Shown here in pieces: positions 23,689-33,636 of a stretch of 64,000 nt of DNA. The notes beneath the pieces are model-generated. The model was given only the letters and a program-made list of their open reading frames with translations, made no database searches and had not been told where the DNA came from. The stretch is from Streptomyces sp. AW19M42 (GTDB lineage: Bacteria > Actinomycetota > Actinomycetes > Streptomycetales > Streptomycetaceae), in the NCBI GenBank assembly GCA_000470535.1, contig CBRG010000097.1, forward strand, positions 1 through 64,000, written 5' to 3'. Each line of letters starts with the position of its first letter. Position 1 is the first letter of the stretch. Position numbers and translations under genes: made by a program.

Positions 23689-24972
23689 TCAGTCCACTGT
23701 GACCGGCCCGCGGTGACCGATACCACGTGCCACGGTCCGCCCAGAAGGGCTCGGTACGAGCCTGGAACGCAGCGCCAGCAGCGTCACCAGCGCCAGCACC
23801 GTGCCCACCAGCGGCACCAGGAATCCGGTGCTCGCCCCATGGGCGTCCGCGAGCTGCCCGGCGACCGTCACGGCGGCTGCCTGCCCGAGCGCGACCGCAC
23901 CCGTCAGCCAGGTGAACGCCTCGGTCCGGGCGGATGCGGGCACCAGCGCCTCGACCAGCGTGTAGCCGCTGATCAGCGCCGGGGCGATGCAGAGCCCGAC
24001 CAGCAGTCCGAGCGCGGCAAGCAGGGGCACGGAGTGCACCGCCCACAGGCCCGACGCGGTGAGGGTCAGCGCCGCGTATCCGGCGATCAGCCGGCGCCGC
24101 GGCCCGCTCTTCCAGGCGATGGCACCGCAGGCGATCCCGGCCAGCATGTTGCCGGCCGCGAAGATTCCGTACAGCACCCCGTTCGAGCCGGGGCTGCCGA
24201 TCTCCTCCGCGAAGGCGGTCAGCGAGACCTGCATACCGCCGAAGACCGCGCCGATCCCGAGGAAGGCCACCGCGAGCACGCGTACACCGGGCACCGACAG
24301 GGCGGAGGCGTGCCGGGGGGAGCCGGTGGGCCCGGCGTCGCGCACGGACGGCTGGGTGGCGCGCTGCGCGGCGAAGAACAGCCCGCCGATCAGCGTCAGC
24401 GCGGCTTCCGCGATGAGCCCCGCCGCCGGATGCACCCCGGTGCACAGTGCGGTGGCGATGACGGGGCCGATGACGAAGGTGAACTCGTCCGTGACCGATT
24501 CGAAGGCGGCGGCGGTGGACATCAGGGGCGAGGCCTCGCGGCCGGGCGCCGCCCCGAGCACAGCTGCCCAGCGGGCGCGCACCATGGGGCCGATCTGCGG
24601 GATCGAGGCACCCGTCGGCACGGCCGCCAGGAACAGCGCCCAGATCGGCGCGTCCGTCAGCGCGAGCGCCGTCAGGGCGCCCACGGAGGCACTGTGCACC
24701 AGGACGCCGGGCAGCAGTACGGCCCGCTGTCCGAACCGGTCCGCGAGCTTGCCGGTCTGCGGCGCGAACAGCGCCATGGAGACGCCGCTCACGGCGGCGA
24801 CGGCGCCCGCGCTGCCGTAGGAGCCGGTGGTGTGCTGGACCAGCAGGACGATGCCGATGGTCAGCATGGCGAAGGGCTGCCGTGCGGCGAAGCCCGGCAG
24901 GAGGAAGGTCCACGCACCCGGAGTGCGCAGCAACTGCCCGTATCCGGGGCGGTCGGAGACCGTGGACACCAC
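23689..24972 (-). CDS. 12-span MFS transporter
   Basis: A 427-residue MFS protein with two six-span halves. The N-terminus begins VVSTVSDRPGYGQLLRTPGAWTF, and motif A is ALFAPQTGKLADRFGQR after span 2. It resembles the small Streptomyces group of DHA1-like exporters (TPGAWTFLLPG start). GTG 24972 is chosen because AGAAAGG lies about 10 nt upstream and the sequence before it has low coding quality. Substrate is unknown. It is unlinked to a regulator. Confidence 0.85.
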   Translation of the reverse strand: MVSTVSDRPGYGQLLRTPGAWTFLLPGFAARQPFAMLTIGIVLLVQHTTGSYGSAGAVAAVSGVSMALFAPQTGKLADRFGQRAVLLPGVLVHSASVGALTALALTDAPIWALFLAAVPTGASIPQIGPMVRARWAAVLGAAPGREASPLMSTAAAFESVTDEFTFVIGPVIATALCTGVHPAAGLIAEAALTLIGGLFFAAQRATQPSVRDAGPTGSPRHASALSVPGVRVLAVAFLGIGAVFGGMQVSLTAFAEEIGSPGSNGVLYGIFAAGNMLAGIACGAIAWKSGPRRRLIAGYAALTLTASGLWAVHSVPLLAALGLLVGLCIAPALISGYTLVEALVPASARTEAFTWLTGAVALGQAAAVTVAGQLADAHGASTGFLVPLVGTVLALVTLLALRSRLVPSPSGRTVARGIGHRGPVTVD

Positions 24973-25170
24973 GGTCCATGCCTTTCTGCCGCCTGGTGGC
25001 CGTGCTCCTGCGGTCACGGGCCGGCACCTGGGTGCGGGCCCGGTCAGGGGCTGCCGAGAGCTGTCCTCTTCGCGCGGAACTGCGGTAGATGCCGGGCGCT
25101 CGCAACAGAGGCGGAGGACGCCACGACCGCCATACGGTCGCGCCAGCTCTGCGTCAGGCAGAGTTGGTCG

Positions 25171-25245
25171 ATCAAAGGTCGTTGGATATCGGTCGTTCAG
25201 ATATCGACCGTTCAGATGCCGGTCGTTCAGATGTCGAACGTTTGT
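25171..25245. repeat. Tandem 15-bp repeats upstream of the MFS gene
   Basis: Five consecutive 15-bp units follow the pattern ATnnCGGTCGTTCAG (25171, 25186, 25201, 25216, 25231), the first and last degenerate. The core CAGATG recurs with the same period. The whole interval 24973-25381 holds no supported gene; besides this array it is leader DNA for the MFS gene and the 3' flank of the antiporter. The period equals five codons, but in-frame coding would only add an improbable extension to the MFS protein. Confidence 0.7.
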
Positions 25246-25381
25246 AGATCGCGCGTCATGGCCGTACGCGTACGACCGACGCCCGACGAGTAGATTTCCT
25301 TCATCGTACAGGCAGGTTTCCGCGCGCACCTGCGATTGCGTGCCAGTAACCCTCCGTAACCTGCGAACTCGGGTGCATCCC

Positions 25382-27064
25382 TCACTGGTGAGCCTTCGCG
25401 TCGCGGTCCCTCGCCTCGCGGGCCTTCGCTTCTCGGACCTTCGCCTCGCGGGTCTTCATCTCCCGGGGCGGTGTCTCGTGCACCCTCGTCTCGTCCGGCG
25501 TCCGGCCCAGCTTCTTCACCGCCTTGAGCGCGTTGGAGACATGCGGCCCGGTGAAGGGCTCCGTGCCGGGATTACCCTCGGTCCCCAGCCAGCCGGCCAG
25601 CTTGCCGCCCTCGCCGACCGCGCGCAGCCGCGCCTCTGTCGCGTCGCGCACCGGGTCGGTCGTGACCACCAGCAGTTCGTCGCCGCGGCGCAGCACCGTC
25701 GGCGGGGTGGGCACGAAGCTCTTGCCGTCCCGTACGACGAGGGTGACCGCGGCCCCCGAGGGCAGTCGCAGTTCACCGACCTCGACGCCGTGCATCTTCG
25801 ACTTGGCGGGGATGGCCACCGACAGCAGATGTCCGCGCAGCCGCTCCAGGGGCGCCGACTCGATGCCCAGGTCGGCGGTCTCGGACGGATCGTCCGCGAT
25901 CTTGAGGGCCTTCGCGAGCCAGGGCAGCGTCGGGCCCTGGATGAGGGTGTAGACGATGACGAGTACGAAGACGATGTTGAAGACCCGGGTGGAACCCTCG
26001 ATGCCGGACACCATCGGAATGGTCGCCAGGATGATGGGCACGGCGCCGCGCAGCCCCGCCCAGGACATCAGGGCCTTCTCCTGCCACGGCAATCGGAACG
26101 GGGCCAGCGAGAGGAAGACCTCCAGCGGCCGGGCCACCACGGTGAGCACCAGGCCCACGACGACGGCGGGCCAGAAGTCGTCGAGCAGATCGTGCGGGGT
26201 GACCAGCAGGCCGAGCAGCACGAACATGCCGATCTGCGCCAGCCAGCCGAGCCCGTCCGCGAAACCGCGGGTGGCCGGCCAGTGCGGCAGCTTGGCGTTG
26301 CCGAGGATCATCGCCGCGAGGTAGACGGCGAGGAAGCCACTGCCGTGGACCATGGCGCCCGCCGCGTACGCGGTCACCGCGATCGCCATCACGGCGATCG
26401 GGTAGAGGCCGGAGGCGGGCAGTGCCACGTGCCGCAGCCCGAACGAGCCCAGCCAGCCGACCGCGATGCCGATCGCCGCGCCGATCGCGAGCTCCAGCGC
26501 TATCTCGCCGACCAGCACGTACCAGTGGTCCACCGGACCGACGGTCGAGAAGGCCACCACCAGGATCACCACGGGGGCGTCGTTGAAGCCGGACTCGGCC
26601 TCCAGGACGCCGGTGATCCGGGAGGGCAACGGCACCTTGCGCAGGACGGAGAAGACCGCGGCGGCGTCCGTGGAGGAGACGACCGCGCCGATGATCAGCG
26701 CCTGCCGCCATTCGAGGCCGACCAGGTAGTGCGCCCCGGCGGCGGTCACGCCCACGCTCACCGCGACGCCGACGGTGGAGAGCATCGCCGCCGCGGGCAA
26801 CGCCGGCCTGACCTCTTTCCACTTCGTGCCGAGGCCCCCCTCGGCGAGGATCACGACCAGGGCCGCGTACCCGATGACCTGCGTCAGTTCCGCGTTGTCG
26901 AACTTGACGTCGAAGAGCCCGTCCTGCCCCATGACGACCCCGATGCCGAGGTACAGGAGCAGGCTCGGGAGCCCGCTGCGCGACGAGATCCGGACCGCCG
27001 CCACCGCGACGAGCAGGACAAGTGAGCAGACGAGCAGGAGCTCGTTGAGCGCGTGGACAGTCAG
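25382..27064 (-). CDS. K+/H+ antiporter (CPA family, TrkA-C domain), probable CTG start
   Basis: A 560-residue monovalent-cation/proton antiporter. About 12 spans occupy residues 1-405, including DAAAVFSVLRKV and the EAESGFNDAPVVILVV motif of CPA transporters. A TrkA-C (RCK-C) domain follows at about 420-495 (EVGELRLPSGAAVTLVVRDGKS...LLVVTTDP). The tail is a charged repeat of REAKxREAK type. The frame begins at CTG 27064 (TVHALNELLLVCSLVLLV), with GGAAAGGA about 7 nt upstream. The first in-frame standard start, 60 bases later, would delete span 1. It would exchange K+ or Na+ for protons. Confidence 0.85.
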   Translation of the reverse strand: MTVHALNELLLVCSLVLLVAVAAVRISSRSGLPSLLLYLGIGVVMGQDGLFDVKFDNAELTQVIGYAALVVILAEGGLGTKWKEVRPALPAAAMLSTVGVAVSVGVTAAGAHYLVGLEWRQALIIGAVVSSTDAAAVFSVLRKVPLPSRITGVLEAESGFNDAPVVILVVAFSTVGPVDHWYVLVGEIALELAIGAAIGIAVGWLGSFGLRHVALPASGLYPIAVMAIAVTAYAAGAMVHGSGFLAVYLAAMILGNAKLPHWPATRGFADGLGWLAQIGMFVLLGLLVTPHDLLDDFWPAVVVGLVLTVVARPLEVFLSLAPFRLPWQEKALMSWAGLRGAVPIILATIPMVSGIEGSTRVFNIVFVLVIVYTLIQGPTLPWLAKALKIADDPSETADLGIESAPLERLRGHLLSVAIPAKSKMHGVEVGELRLPSGAAVTLVVRDGKSFVPTPPTVLRRGDELLVVTTDPVRDATEARLRAVGEGGKLAGWLGTEGNPGTEPFTGPHVSNALKAVKKLGRTPDETRVHETPPREMKTREAKVREAKAREARDRDAKAHQ

Positions 27065-27280
27065 TGGCCGGTCCTTTCCTGCGAGCGCCTGCCGGATCGG
27101 GCTCCGGCGGCCGGTACTTCGTTACCTTACCTAATCTTTAACGTTTTCTTGATGCGTTCGAGTACTCGTGCGATCGCTACGCAATTCGAACCATCCCGAT
27201 ACCGCGTCAGAGGGGCTCCGGCGCTGCGCCTATGGTTGCTCCTGCACTCCCAGGACCACCCTGCCCCTCGAAGGACAGCG

Positions 27281-30031
27281 ATGCCCGCCAACACAACCGC
27301 CTCTTCCGGCTCCACCGGTACCGCCGGTGGCGGGTCGCGCAAGAAGAAGGGGCGACGCGCCCGCCTGATCGTGATCGTCCTGGTGCTGGCGCTTGTCGCG
27401 GGTATCGGATACGGCACGTACTGGTCCGTATCGACCGTGCGGGCCTCGTACCCGCAGACCAACGGGACCGCCCAGCTCGCCGGCCTCGACAGCAACGTCG
27501 AGGTCAAGCGCGACAGCTACGGCATTCCGCAGATCTACGCGGACTCCGACTCCGACCTGTTCCGCGCCCAGGGATTCGTCCAGGCACAGGACCGCTTCTG
27601 GGAGATGGACGTCCGCCGTCACATGACGGCCGGCCGGCTCTCCGAGATGTTCGGGTCCGGCCAGGTCGAGACGGACTCCTTCCTGCGCACGCTGGGCTGG
27701 CGCAAGGTCGCCCAGGAGGAGTACGACCACGTCCTGTCCGCGGAGACCAAGAAGAACCTCCAGTCGTACGCGGACGGCGTGAACGCCTACCTCAAGGGCC
27801 GCGACGGCAAGGACATCTCCGTCGAGTACGCGGCGCTGGGTCTCACCAACGACTACAAGCCGACGCAGTGGACCCCGGTCGACTCCGTCGCCTGGCTGAA
27901 GGCCATGGCGTGGGACCTGCGCGGCAACATGCAGGACGAGATCGACCGCTCACTGATGACCAGCAGGCTCGACGCGAAGCAGATCGAGGACCTGTACCCG
28001 CCCTACCCGTACGACACGCACAAGCCGATCGTCTCCGAGGGCGGGATCTCCCCGGCCACCGGGAAGTTCGACCCGCAGGCGACGCCGTCCGACGGCCTCG
28101 GCTCCTCGACCGTGCAGGGCGCCACCGAGGGGCTGAACACCCAGCTCGGCGCGCTCTCCGACACCCTTGACAAGATCCCCTCGCTGCTGGGCCCGAACGG
28201 CACCGGCATCGGGTCGAACTCCTGGGTGGTCTCGGGCAAGTACACGACGACCGACAAGCCGCTGCTCGCCAACGACCCGCACCTGGCGCCGCAGCTGCCC
28301 TCGCTCTGGTACCAGATGGGGCTGCACTGCCGCAGCGTCTCCGCCACCTGCAAGTACGACACCGCCGGTTACACGTTCTCCGGCATGCCGGGCGTGATCA
28401 TCGGCCACAACCAGGACGTCGCCTGGGGCTTCACCAACCTGGGTGCGGACGTCACCGACCTCTTCCTTGAGAAGGTCTCGGCGGACGGCTACCAGTACGA
28501 CGGCAAGGTGAAGCCCTTCACCACCCGCGAGGAGACCATCAAGGTCGCCGGCGGCAAGGACCGGCACATCACCGTCCGTGAGACCAACAACGGTCCGCTG
28601 GTCTCCGACCGCAGCGGCGAGCTGGAGAAGGTCGGCCAGAAGGCGCCCGTGACCAACGCGGCCCCGGACCGTGCGGACGGCTACGGGGTGGCGCTGAAGT
28701 GGACCGCGCTGGAGCCCGGCAAGTCCATGGACGCGGTCTTCGAGCTCAACCGCGCCAAGGACTTCACGACCTTCCGCGCGGCGGCCGAGCACTTCGAGGT
28801 TCCCTCGCAGAACCTCGTCTACGCCGACACCAGGGGCCACATCGGGTACCAGGCGCCGGGGAAGATCCCGCAGCGCAGGTCCGGCGACGGCACGATGCCC
28901 AGTCCCGGCTGGTCCTCGGCCTACGGCTGGAAGAAGGACCCGATCCCGTTCGACGAGCTGCCGTACGAGTACGACCCGAAGCGCGGGTACATCGTCACCG
29001 CCAACCAGGCGGTCGTCGATGAGGACAAGTACCCGTACATGCTCACCAAGGACTGGGGCTACGGCACCCGCAGCCAGCGGATCAACGATCTCGTCCAGTC
29101 GAAGATCAAGGGCGGCGGGAAGATCTCGACCGATGACATGCAGAAGATGCAGATGGACAACACCAGCGAGATCGCCGCGCTGCTGGTGCCCGAACTGATG
29201 AAGATCAACATCTCGGACAAGGACGTCCGCGAGGCGCAGAAGCTGCTGGAGGGCTGGGACTACACCCAGGAGTCCGACTCGGCGGCGGCCGCGTACTTCA
29301 ACGCGGTCTGGCGCAACATCCTCAAGCTGGCCTTCGGCGACAAGCTGCCCAAGGAGATGCGGGTCAAGGGCGAGTGCCTGAACGTGCCGCCGGCCAAGAG
29401 CTCGGGCCCAGTCGACGAGCAGGACCGGCTGGTACGCGAATGCGGCCAGCGCGCCCCCGACTCGGCGCAGCCGGACGGCGGTGACCGCTGGTACCAGGTC
29501 GTCGAGAACCTCATGGACAAGCCGGACAGCGACTGGTGGAAGACGCCGGCGAACCGCAAGGACAAGGCGACCGACAACCGCGAGGAGCTCTTCGCCCGCG
29601 CCATGGAGGACGCCCGCTGGGAGCTGACGGCCAAGCTCGGCAAGGACATCACCACCTGGAACTGGGGCCGGCTGCACCAGCTGACCCTGAAGAACCAGAC
29701 CCTCGGTACGGAGGGGCCCGGTCTGCTCCAGCGGGTACTCAACCGGGGCCCGTGGAACCTCGGCGGCGGCGAGGCCGCGGTGGACGCCACCGGCTGGAAC
29801 GCGGCCGGCGGCTACGAGGTCGTCTGGGTTCCGTCGATGCGGATGGTCGTCAACGTGGGGGACTGGGACAAGTCCCGCTGGATCAACCTCACCGGCGCCT
29901 CCGGGCACGCGTTCAGCGCGCACTACACCGACCAGACGGACAAGTGGGTCAACGGTGAGCTGCTCGACTGGTCCTACGGGACGAACGCGGTGACCGGGTC
30001 CACGACGGACACGCTGACCCTGAAGCCGTAG
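27281..30031 (+). CDS. Penicillin-acylase-family Ntn hydrolase, membrane-anchored
   Basis: A 916-residue protein. A Lys/Arg-rich N-terminus is followed by one membrane span (29-50), so the enzyme is probably exported and tethered or processed. The N-terminal (alpha) part contains VEVKRDSYGIPQIYADSDSD and FVQAQDRFWEMDVRR; Gly311-Ser312 in GIGSNSWVVSG is the expected autocleavage site, Ser312 becoming the beta-chain nucleophile. LLANDPHLAP and GHNQDVAWGFTN are further family blocks. Related Streptomyces enzymes cleave penicillin V, aculeacin or acyl-homoserine lactones; the substrate here is unknown. ATG 27281 follows GAAGGACAGC. Confidence 0.9.
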   Translation: MPANTTASSGSTGTAGGGSRKKKGRRARLIVIVLVLALVAGIGYGTYWSVSTVRASYPQTNGTAQLAGLDSNVEVKRDSYGIPQIYADSDSDLFRAQGFVQAQDRFWEMDVRRHMTAGRLSEMFGSGQVETDSFLRTLGWRKVAQEEYDHVLSAETKKNLQSYADGVNAYLKGRDGKDISVEYAALGLTNDYKPTQWTPVDSVAWLKAMAWDLRGNMQDEIDRSLMTSRLDAKQIEDLYPPYPYDTHKPIVSEGGISPATGKFDPQATPSDGLGSSTVQGATEGLNTQLGALSDTLDKIPSLLGPNGTGIGSNSWVVSGKYTTTDKPLLANDPHLAPQLPSLWYQMGLHCRSVSATCKYDTAGYTFSGMPGVIIGHNQDVAWGFTNLGADVTDLFLEKVSADGYQYDGKVKPFTTREETIKVAGGKDRHITVRETNNGPLVSDRSGELEKVGQKAPVTNAAPDRADGYGVALKWTALEPGKSMDAVFELNRAKDFTTFRAAAEHFEVPSQNLVYADTRGHIGYQAPGKIPQRRSGDGTMPSPGWSSAYGWKKDPIPFDELPYEYDPKRGYIVTANQAVVDEDKYPYMLTKDWGYGTRSQRINDLVQSKIKGGGKISTDDMQKMQMDNTSEIAALLVPELMKINISDKDVREAQKLLEGWDYTQESDSAAAAYFNAVWRNILKLAFGDKLPKEMRVKGECLNVPPAKSSGPVDEQDRLVRECGQRAPDSAQPDGGDRWYQVVENLMDKPDSDWWKTPANRKDKATDNREELFARAMEDARWELTAKLGKDITTWNWGRLHQLTLKNQTLGTEGPGLLQRVLNRGPWNLGGGEAAVDATGWNAAGGYEVVWVPSMRMVVNVGDWDKSRWINLTGASGHAFSAHYTDQTDKWVNGELLDWSYGTNAVTGSTTDTLTLKP

Positions 30032-30101
30032 GGAGTCATCAGGGCTCTTGGGGTTCCCGGGGCTCTTGCACGTGGGCGGGGGCATGCTTGCCCGGGAGTC
30101 T

Positions 30102-30686
30102 TCAGCCGCCGCTGAAGTGCCGCGATCCCGTCGGTGTCACCACCGCGTCCACGAGGTGGTCGTGCGGTTCCTCCGGGACCCGCGCGGCCACCTCGGCGTC
30201 GTACAGCAGGACGATCAGCGCCGGGTGCGCCCCGGCCGCCGAGAGCCGGGCCAGCACCCGGTCGTAGCTGCCGCCGCCCCTGCCGAGCCGCATCCCGCGC
30301 CCGTCCACCGCGAGGCCCGGCAGCAGCACCGCGTCCGCGGCCAGTACGGCGTCGGGGCCGAGCCGCTCCCCGCCCGGCTCCAGAAGGCCGCGGCCGGCCT
30401 GCGCGAGGCTCCCGGCGCCCTCGTACGGCGCCCAGTCCAGGTCGTTGTCCGGCAGGAGCACCGGCAGCAGCACCCGGACGCCCCGCGCGCGCAGCGCGTC
30501 CAGCAGAGCGCGGGTGCCCGGTTCGCGCCCCACCGAGACGTACGCTGCGACGGTACGGGCCCCGGACAGCTCGGGGAGCGCGAGCGCGCGGCGGGCCAGC
30601 GCTTCGGCGGCCCGTTCGACGTCCCTACCGGTCAGGAGGCGTCGTGCGGCGAGCAGTTCGCGCCGCATTAGCGCCTTTGCGGACAT
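30102..30686 (-). CDS. 5-formyltetrahydrofolate cyclo-ligase
   Basis: A 194-residue enzyme converting 5-formyl-THF to 5,10-methenyl-THF with ATP. Features: KALMRRELLAARRLL at the start, VAAYVSVGREPGTRALLDALR, and the signature VDGRGMRLGRGGGSYDRVLAR near residue 140, followed by YDAEVAARVPEEPHD. ATG 30686 is chosen as the conserved start. It is divergent from galU, as in mycobacteria. Confidence 0.92.
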   Translation of the reverse strand: MSAKALMRRELLAARRLLTGRDVERAAEALARRALALPELSGARTVAAYVSVGREPGTRALLDALRARGVRVLLPVLLPDNDLDWAPYEGAGSLAQAGRGLLEPGGERLGPDAVLAADAVLLPGLAVDGRGMRLGRGGGSYDRVLARLSAAGAHPALIVLLYDAEVAARVPEEPHDHLVDAVVTPTGSRHFSGG

Positions 30687-30792
30687 GTCGGTTTCCAACG
30701 GGCACCCACAGATCTCTCGTACCGCCGTATATGAGTACAAAGTTAACCGGAGGCTCATCTTCCGCCCATGTGCGCCGGTTAAGGTTCTGCGC

Positions 30793-31695
30793 ATGACTCA
30801 GTCGAACCCCAGGATCAGCAAGGCTGTCATCCCGGCGGCGGGCCTCGGCACCCGCTTCCTGCCGGCCACCAAAGCCACTCCCAAAGAGATGCTGCCTGTC
30901 GTCGACAAGCCTGCGATCCAGTACGTCGTCGAGGAGGCGGTGGCCGCCGGTCTCTCCGACGTACTGATGATCACCGGTCGCAACAAGCGTCCCCTGGAGG
31001 ACCACTTCGACCGCAACTACGAACTGGAGTCCGCGCTCACCCGCAAGGGTGACGCCGAACGGCTGCGCAGGGTCCAGGAGTCGAGCGACCTCGCCACCAT
31101 GCACTACGTCCGCCAGGGCGACCCGCGCGGCCTCGGACACGCGGTGCTGTGTGCGGCGCCGCACGTCGGTGACCAGCCGTTCGCGGTGCTCCTCGGAGAC
31201 GACCTGATCGACCCGCGCGACCCGCTGCTGGCCCGCATGGTGGAGATCCAGGAGCGCGAGGGCGGCAGCGTCGTCGCGCTCATGGAGGTCCCGCCCGAGC
31301 TGATCCACCAGTACGGCTGTGTGGCCGTCGAGCCCACCGCCGAGGGCGATGTGATGCGGATCACCGGCCTGGTCGAGAAGCCGGAACCGGCCGACGCGCC
31401 CAGCAACCTCGCCATCATCGGCCGCTATGTCCTGGACCCCGCCGTCTTCGAGATACTGCGCCGGACCGAGCCCGGCCGCGGTGACGAGATCCAGCTGACC
31501 GACGCCCTGCAACTGCTGGCCGTGGACGAGAAGACCGGCGGCCCGGTGCACGGAGTCGTCTTCAAGGGCCGCCGCTATGACACCGGTGACCGAAGCGACT
31601 ACCTCCGTGCCATTGTCAGACTCGCGTGCGAACGTGAAGACCTGGGGCCGGAGTTCCGGACCTGGCTCCGCAGTTACGTCACCGAGGAGATGTAA
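30793..31695 (+). CDS. galU: UTP--glucose-1-phosphate uridylyltransferase
   Basis: A 300-residue GalU making UDP-glucose for cell-wall glycans and exopolysaccharide. The nucleotide-binding start KAVIPAAGLGTRFLPATKATPKEMLPVVDKP is complete, followed by ITGRNKRPLEDHFD and DEIQLTDALQLL. Start ATG 30793 lies 106 bp from the divergent cyclo-ligase. The glp/moeA start follows the stop by 4 bp, implying co-transcription. Confidence 0.95.
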   Translation: MTQSNPRISKAVIPAAGLGTRFLPATKATPKEMLPVVDKPAIQYVVEEAVAAGLSDVLMITGRNKRPLEDHFDRNYELESALTRKGDAERLRRVQESSDLATMHYVRQGDPRGLGHAVLCAAPHVGDQPFAVLLGDDLIDPRDPLLARMVEIQEREGGSVVALMEVPPELIHQYGCVAVEPTAEGDVMRITGLVEKPEPADAPSNLAIIGRYVLDPAVFEILRRTEPGRGDEIQLTDALQLLAVDEKTGGPVHGVVFKGRRYDTGDRSDYLRAIVRLACEREDLGPEFRTWLRSYVTEEM

Positions 31696-31699
31696 GACC

Positions 31700-33010
31700 T
31701 TGAGCAGCACGATCTGGTCGGTGGACGAGCACCTGGAAGACATCCTCGCCGCGGTGAAGCCGCTCGAACCCATCGAGCTGCAACTGCCCGACGCGCAGGG
31801 CTGCGTCCTGGTCGAGGACGTCGTGGTGGAGGTCGCCCTGCCGCCCTTCGACAACAGCTCGATGGACGGCTACGCGGTCCGCGTCTCCGATGTGGAGGGC
31901 GCCACCGAGGAGTTCCCCGCCGTGCTCACCGTCATCGGTGACGTGGCGGCGGGCGCCACCGGGCTCCTCGGTGATCAGCGGGTGGGGCCGGGCGAGGCCG
32001 CCCGCATCATGACCGGCGCCCCGCTGCCGGCCGGTGCGGAGGCCGTGATCCCGGTCGAGTGGACCGACGGCGGCACGGGCGAGGGCCCCGCCACGTCGAT
32101 GCGCGCCCACAGCGACGCCCCGGAGGGCGCGCGCGGTGAGGTCAGGGTGCACCGCCCGGTCGAGGCCCGTGCCCATGTCAGGGACCGGGGCAGCGACGTC
32201 AGGCCGGGCGATCTGGCCCTGCGCGCCGGCTCGGTGGTCGGGCCGCCGCAGATCGGCCTGCTCGCGGCGATCGGCCGCTCGACGGTGAAGGTGCGGCCCC
32301 GGCCGCGCGTCGTCGTCATCTCGACCGGCAGCGAACTGATCCAGCCGGGTGAGGAGCTGACCGGCGGCCAGATCTACGACTCGAACAGCTTCGCGCTGAC
32401 GGCCGCCGCGCGCGACGCCGGGGCGATCGCCTACCGGGTCGGCGCCGTCACCGACGACGCGGAGACACTGCGCGCCACGATCGAGGACCAGCTGATCCGC
32501 GCCGACATCGTCGTCACCACCGGTGGCGTCAGCGTCGGCGCGTACGACGTGGTCAAGGAGGCGCTGTCCTCCGTGGGCGACGAGGACGAGCCGGGCAGCG
32601 GCATCGACTTCCGCAAGCTGGCCATGCAGCCCGGCAAGCCGCAGGGCTTCGGCTCCATCGGCCCGGAGCACACCCCGCTGCTGGCACTGCCGGGCAACCC
32701 GGTCTCCAGTTACGTCTCGTTCGAGCTGTTCGTACGGCCCGCGATCCGGACCCTGATGGGCCTGCCGGACGTGCACCGCCCCACCGCCAGGGCCACCCTG
32801 GTCTCTGACAAGGCGCTGTCCTCGCCCGCCGGCAAGCGGCAGTTCCTGCGCGGCACGTACGACGCGCAGGCGGGCACCGTCACGCCCGTGGGCGGTTCCG
32901 GATCGCATCTGATCGCCGCTCTCGCCCAGGCGGACGCGCTGATCGTGCTGCCCGAGGACGTCACCTCCGCCGAGCCCGGCACCGACACCGAGGTGATCCT
33001 GATCCGCTGA
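31700..33010 (+). CDS. glp: Gephyrin-like molybdotransferase Glp (MoeA family)
   Basis: A 436-residue MoeA protein inserting molybdate into adenylated molybdopterin. It has the four MoeA domains: the N-terminal PPFDNSSMDGYAVR motif, PGEAARIMTGAPLPAGAEAVIPVE, the MoCF/MPT-binding domain (ISTGSELIQPG...TTGGVSVG...ALPGNPVSSYVSFELFVRP), and a C-terminal beta domain. The start is TTG 31700 with GAGGAG about 10 nt upstream. It sits in galU-glp-moaC-moaB-rimJ-glpR. In Corynebacterium a MoeA-like Glp binds FtsZ and its membrane receptor GlpR in cell division; the linked glpR here suggests the same dual role, which is inference. Confidence 0.88.
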   Translation: MSSTIWSVDEHLEDILAAVKPLEPIELQLPDAQGCVLVEDVVVEVALPPFDNSSMDGYAVRVSDVEGATEEFPAVLTVIGDVAAGATGLLGDQRVGPGEAARIMTGAPLPAGAEAVIPVEWTDGGTGEGPATSMRAHSDAPEGARGEVRVHRPVEARAHVRDRGSDVRPGDLALRAGSVVGPPQIGLLAAIGRSTVKVRPRPRVVVISTGSELIQPGEELTGGQIYDSNSFALTAAARDAGAIAYRVGAVTDDAETLRATIEDQLIRADIVVTTGGVSVGAYDVVKEALSSVGDEDEPGSGIDFRKLAMQPGKPQGFGSIGPEHTPLLALPGNPVSSYVSFELFVRPAIRTLMGLPDVHRPTARATLVSDKALSSPAGKRQFLRGTYDAQAGTVTPVGGSGSHLIAALAQADALIVLPEDVTSAEPGTDTEVILIR

Positions 33011-33050
33011 CCGGCGCCGGGTGGCGGTACGGTATCTGCCGCTGTGCCTT

Positions 33051-33068
33051 CCGGGGGACATCCCCCGG
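33051..33068. terminator. Hairpin between glp and moaC
   Basis: CCGGGGGA (33051-33058) and TCCCCCGG (33061-33068) form a tight 8-bp stem with a 2-nt gap; a GCACCCCGGTGC palindrome follows. It may attenuate transcription into moaC or simply reflect GC-rich spacer DNA. Confidence 0.35.
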
Positions 33069-33132
33069 ACCCCGGGCCCGCACCCCGGTGCGGCTCAGGG
33101 GCAACCGGCGCCCTACCGCTAGGCGGAGTGAG

Positions 33133-33632
<500 letters not shown>

Positions 33633-33636
<4 letters not shown>

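Noticed and set aside
25171..25245. CRISPR-like array
   Set aside because: Units are 15 bp without unique spacers and there are no cas genes; it is a simple tandem repeat. The same applies to the arrays at 4048 and 15099-15309.
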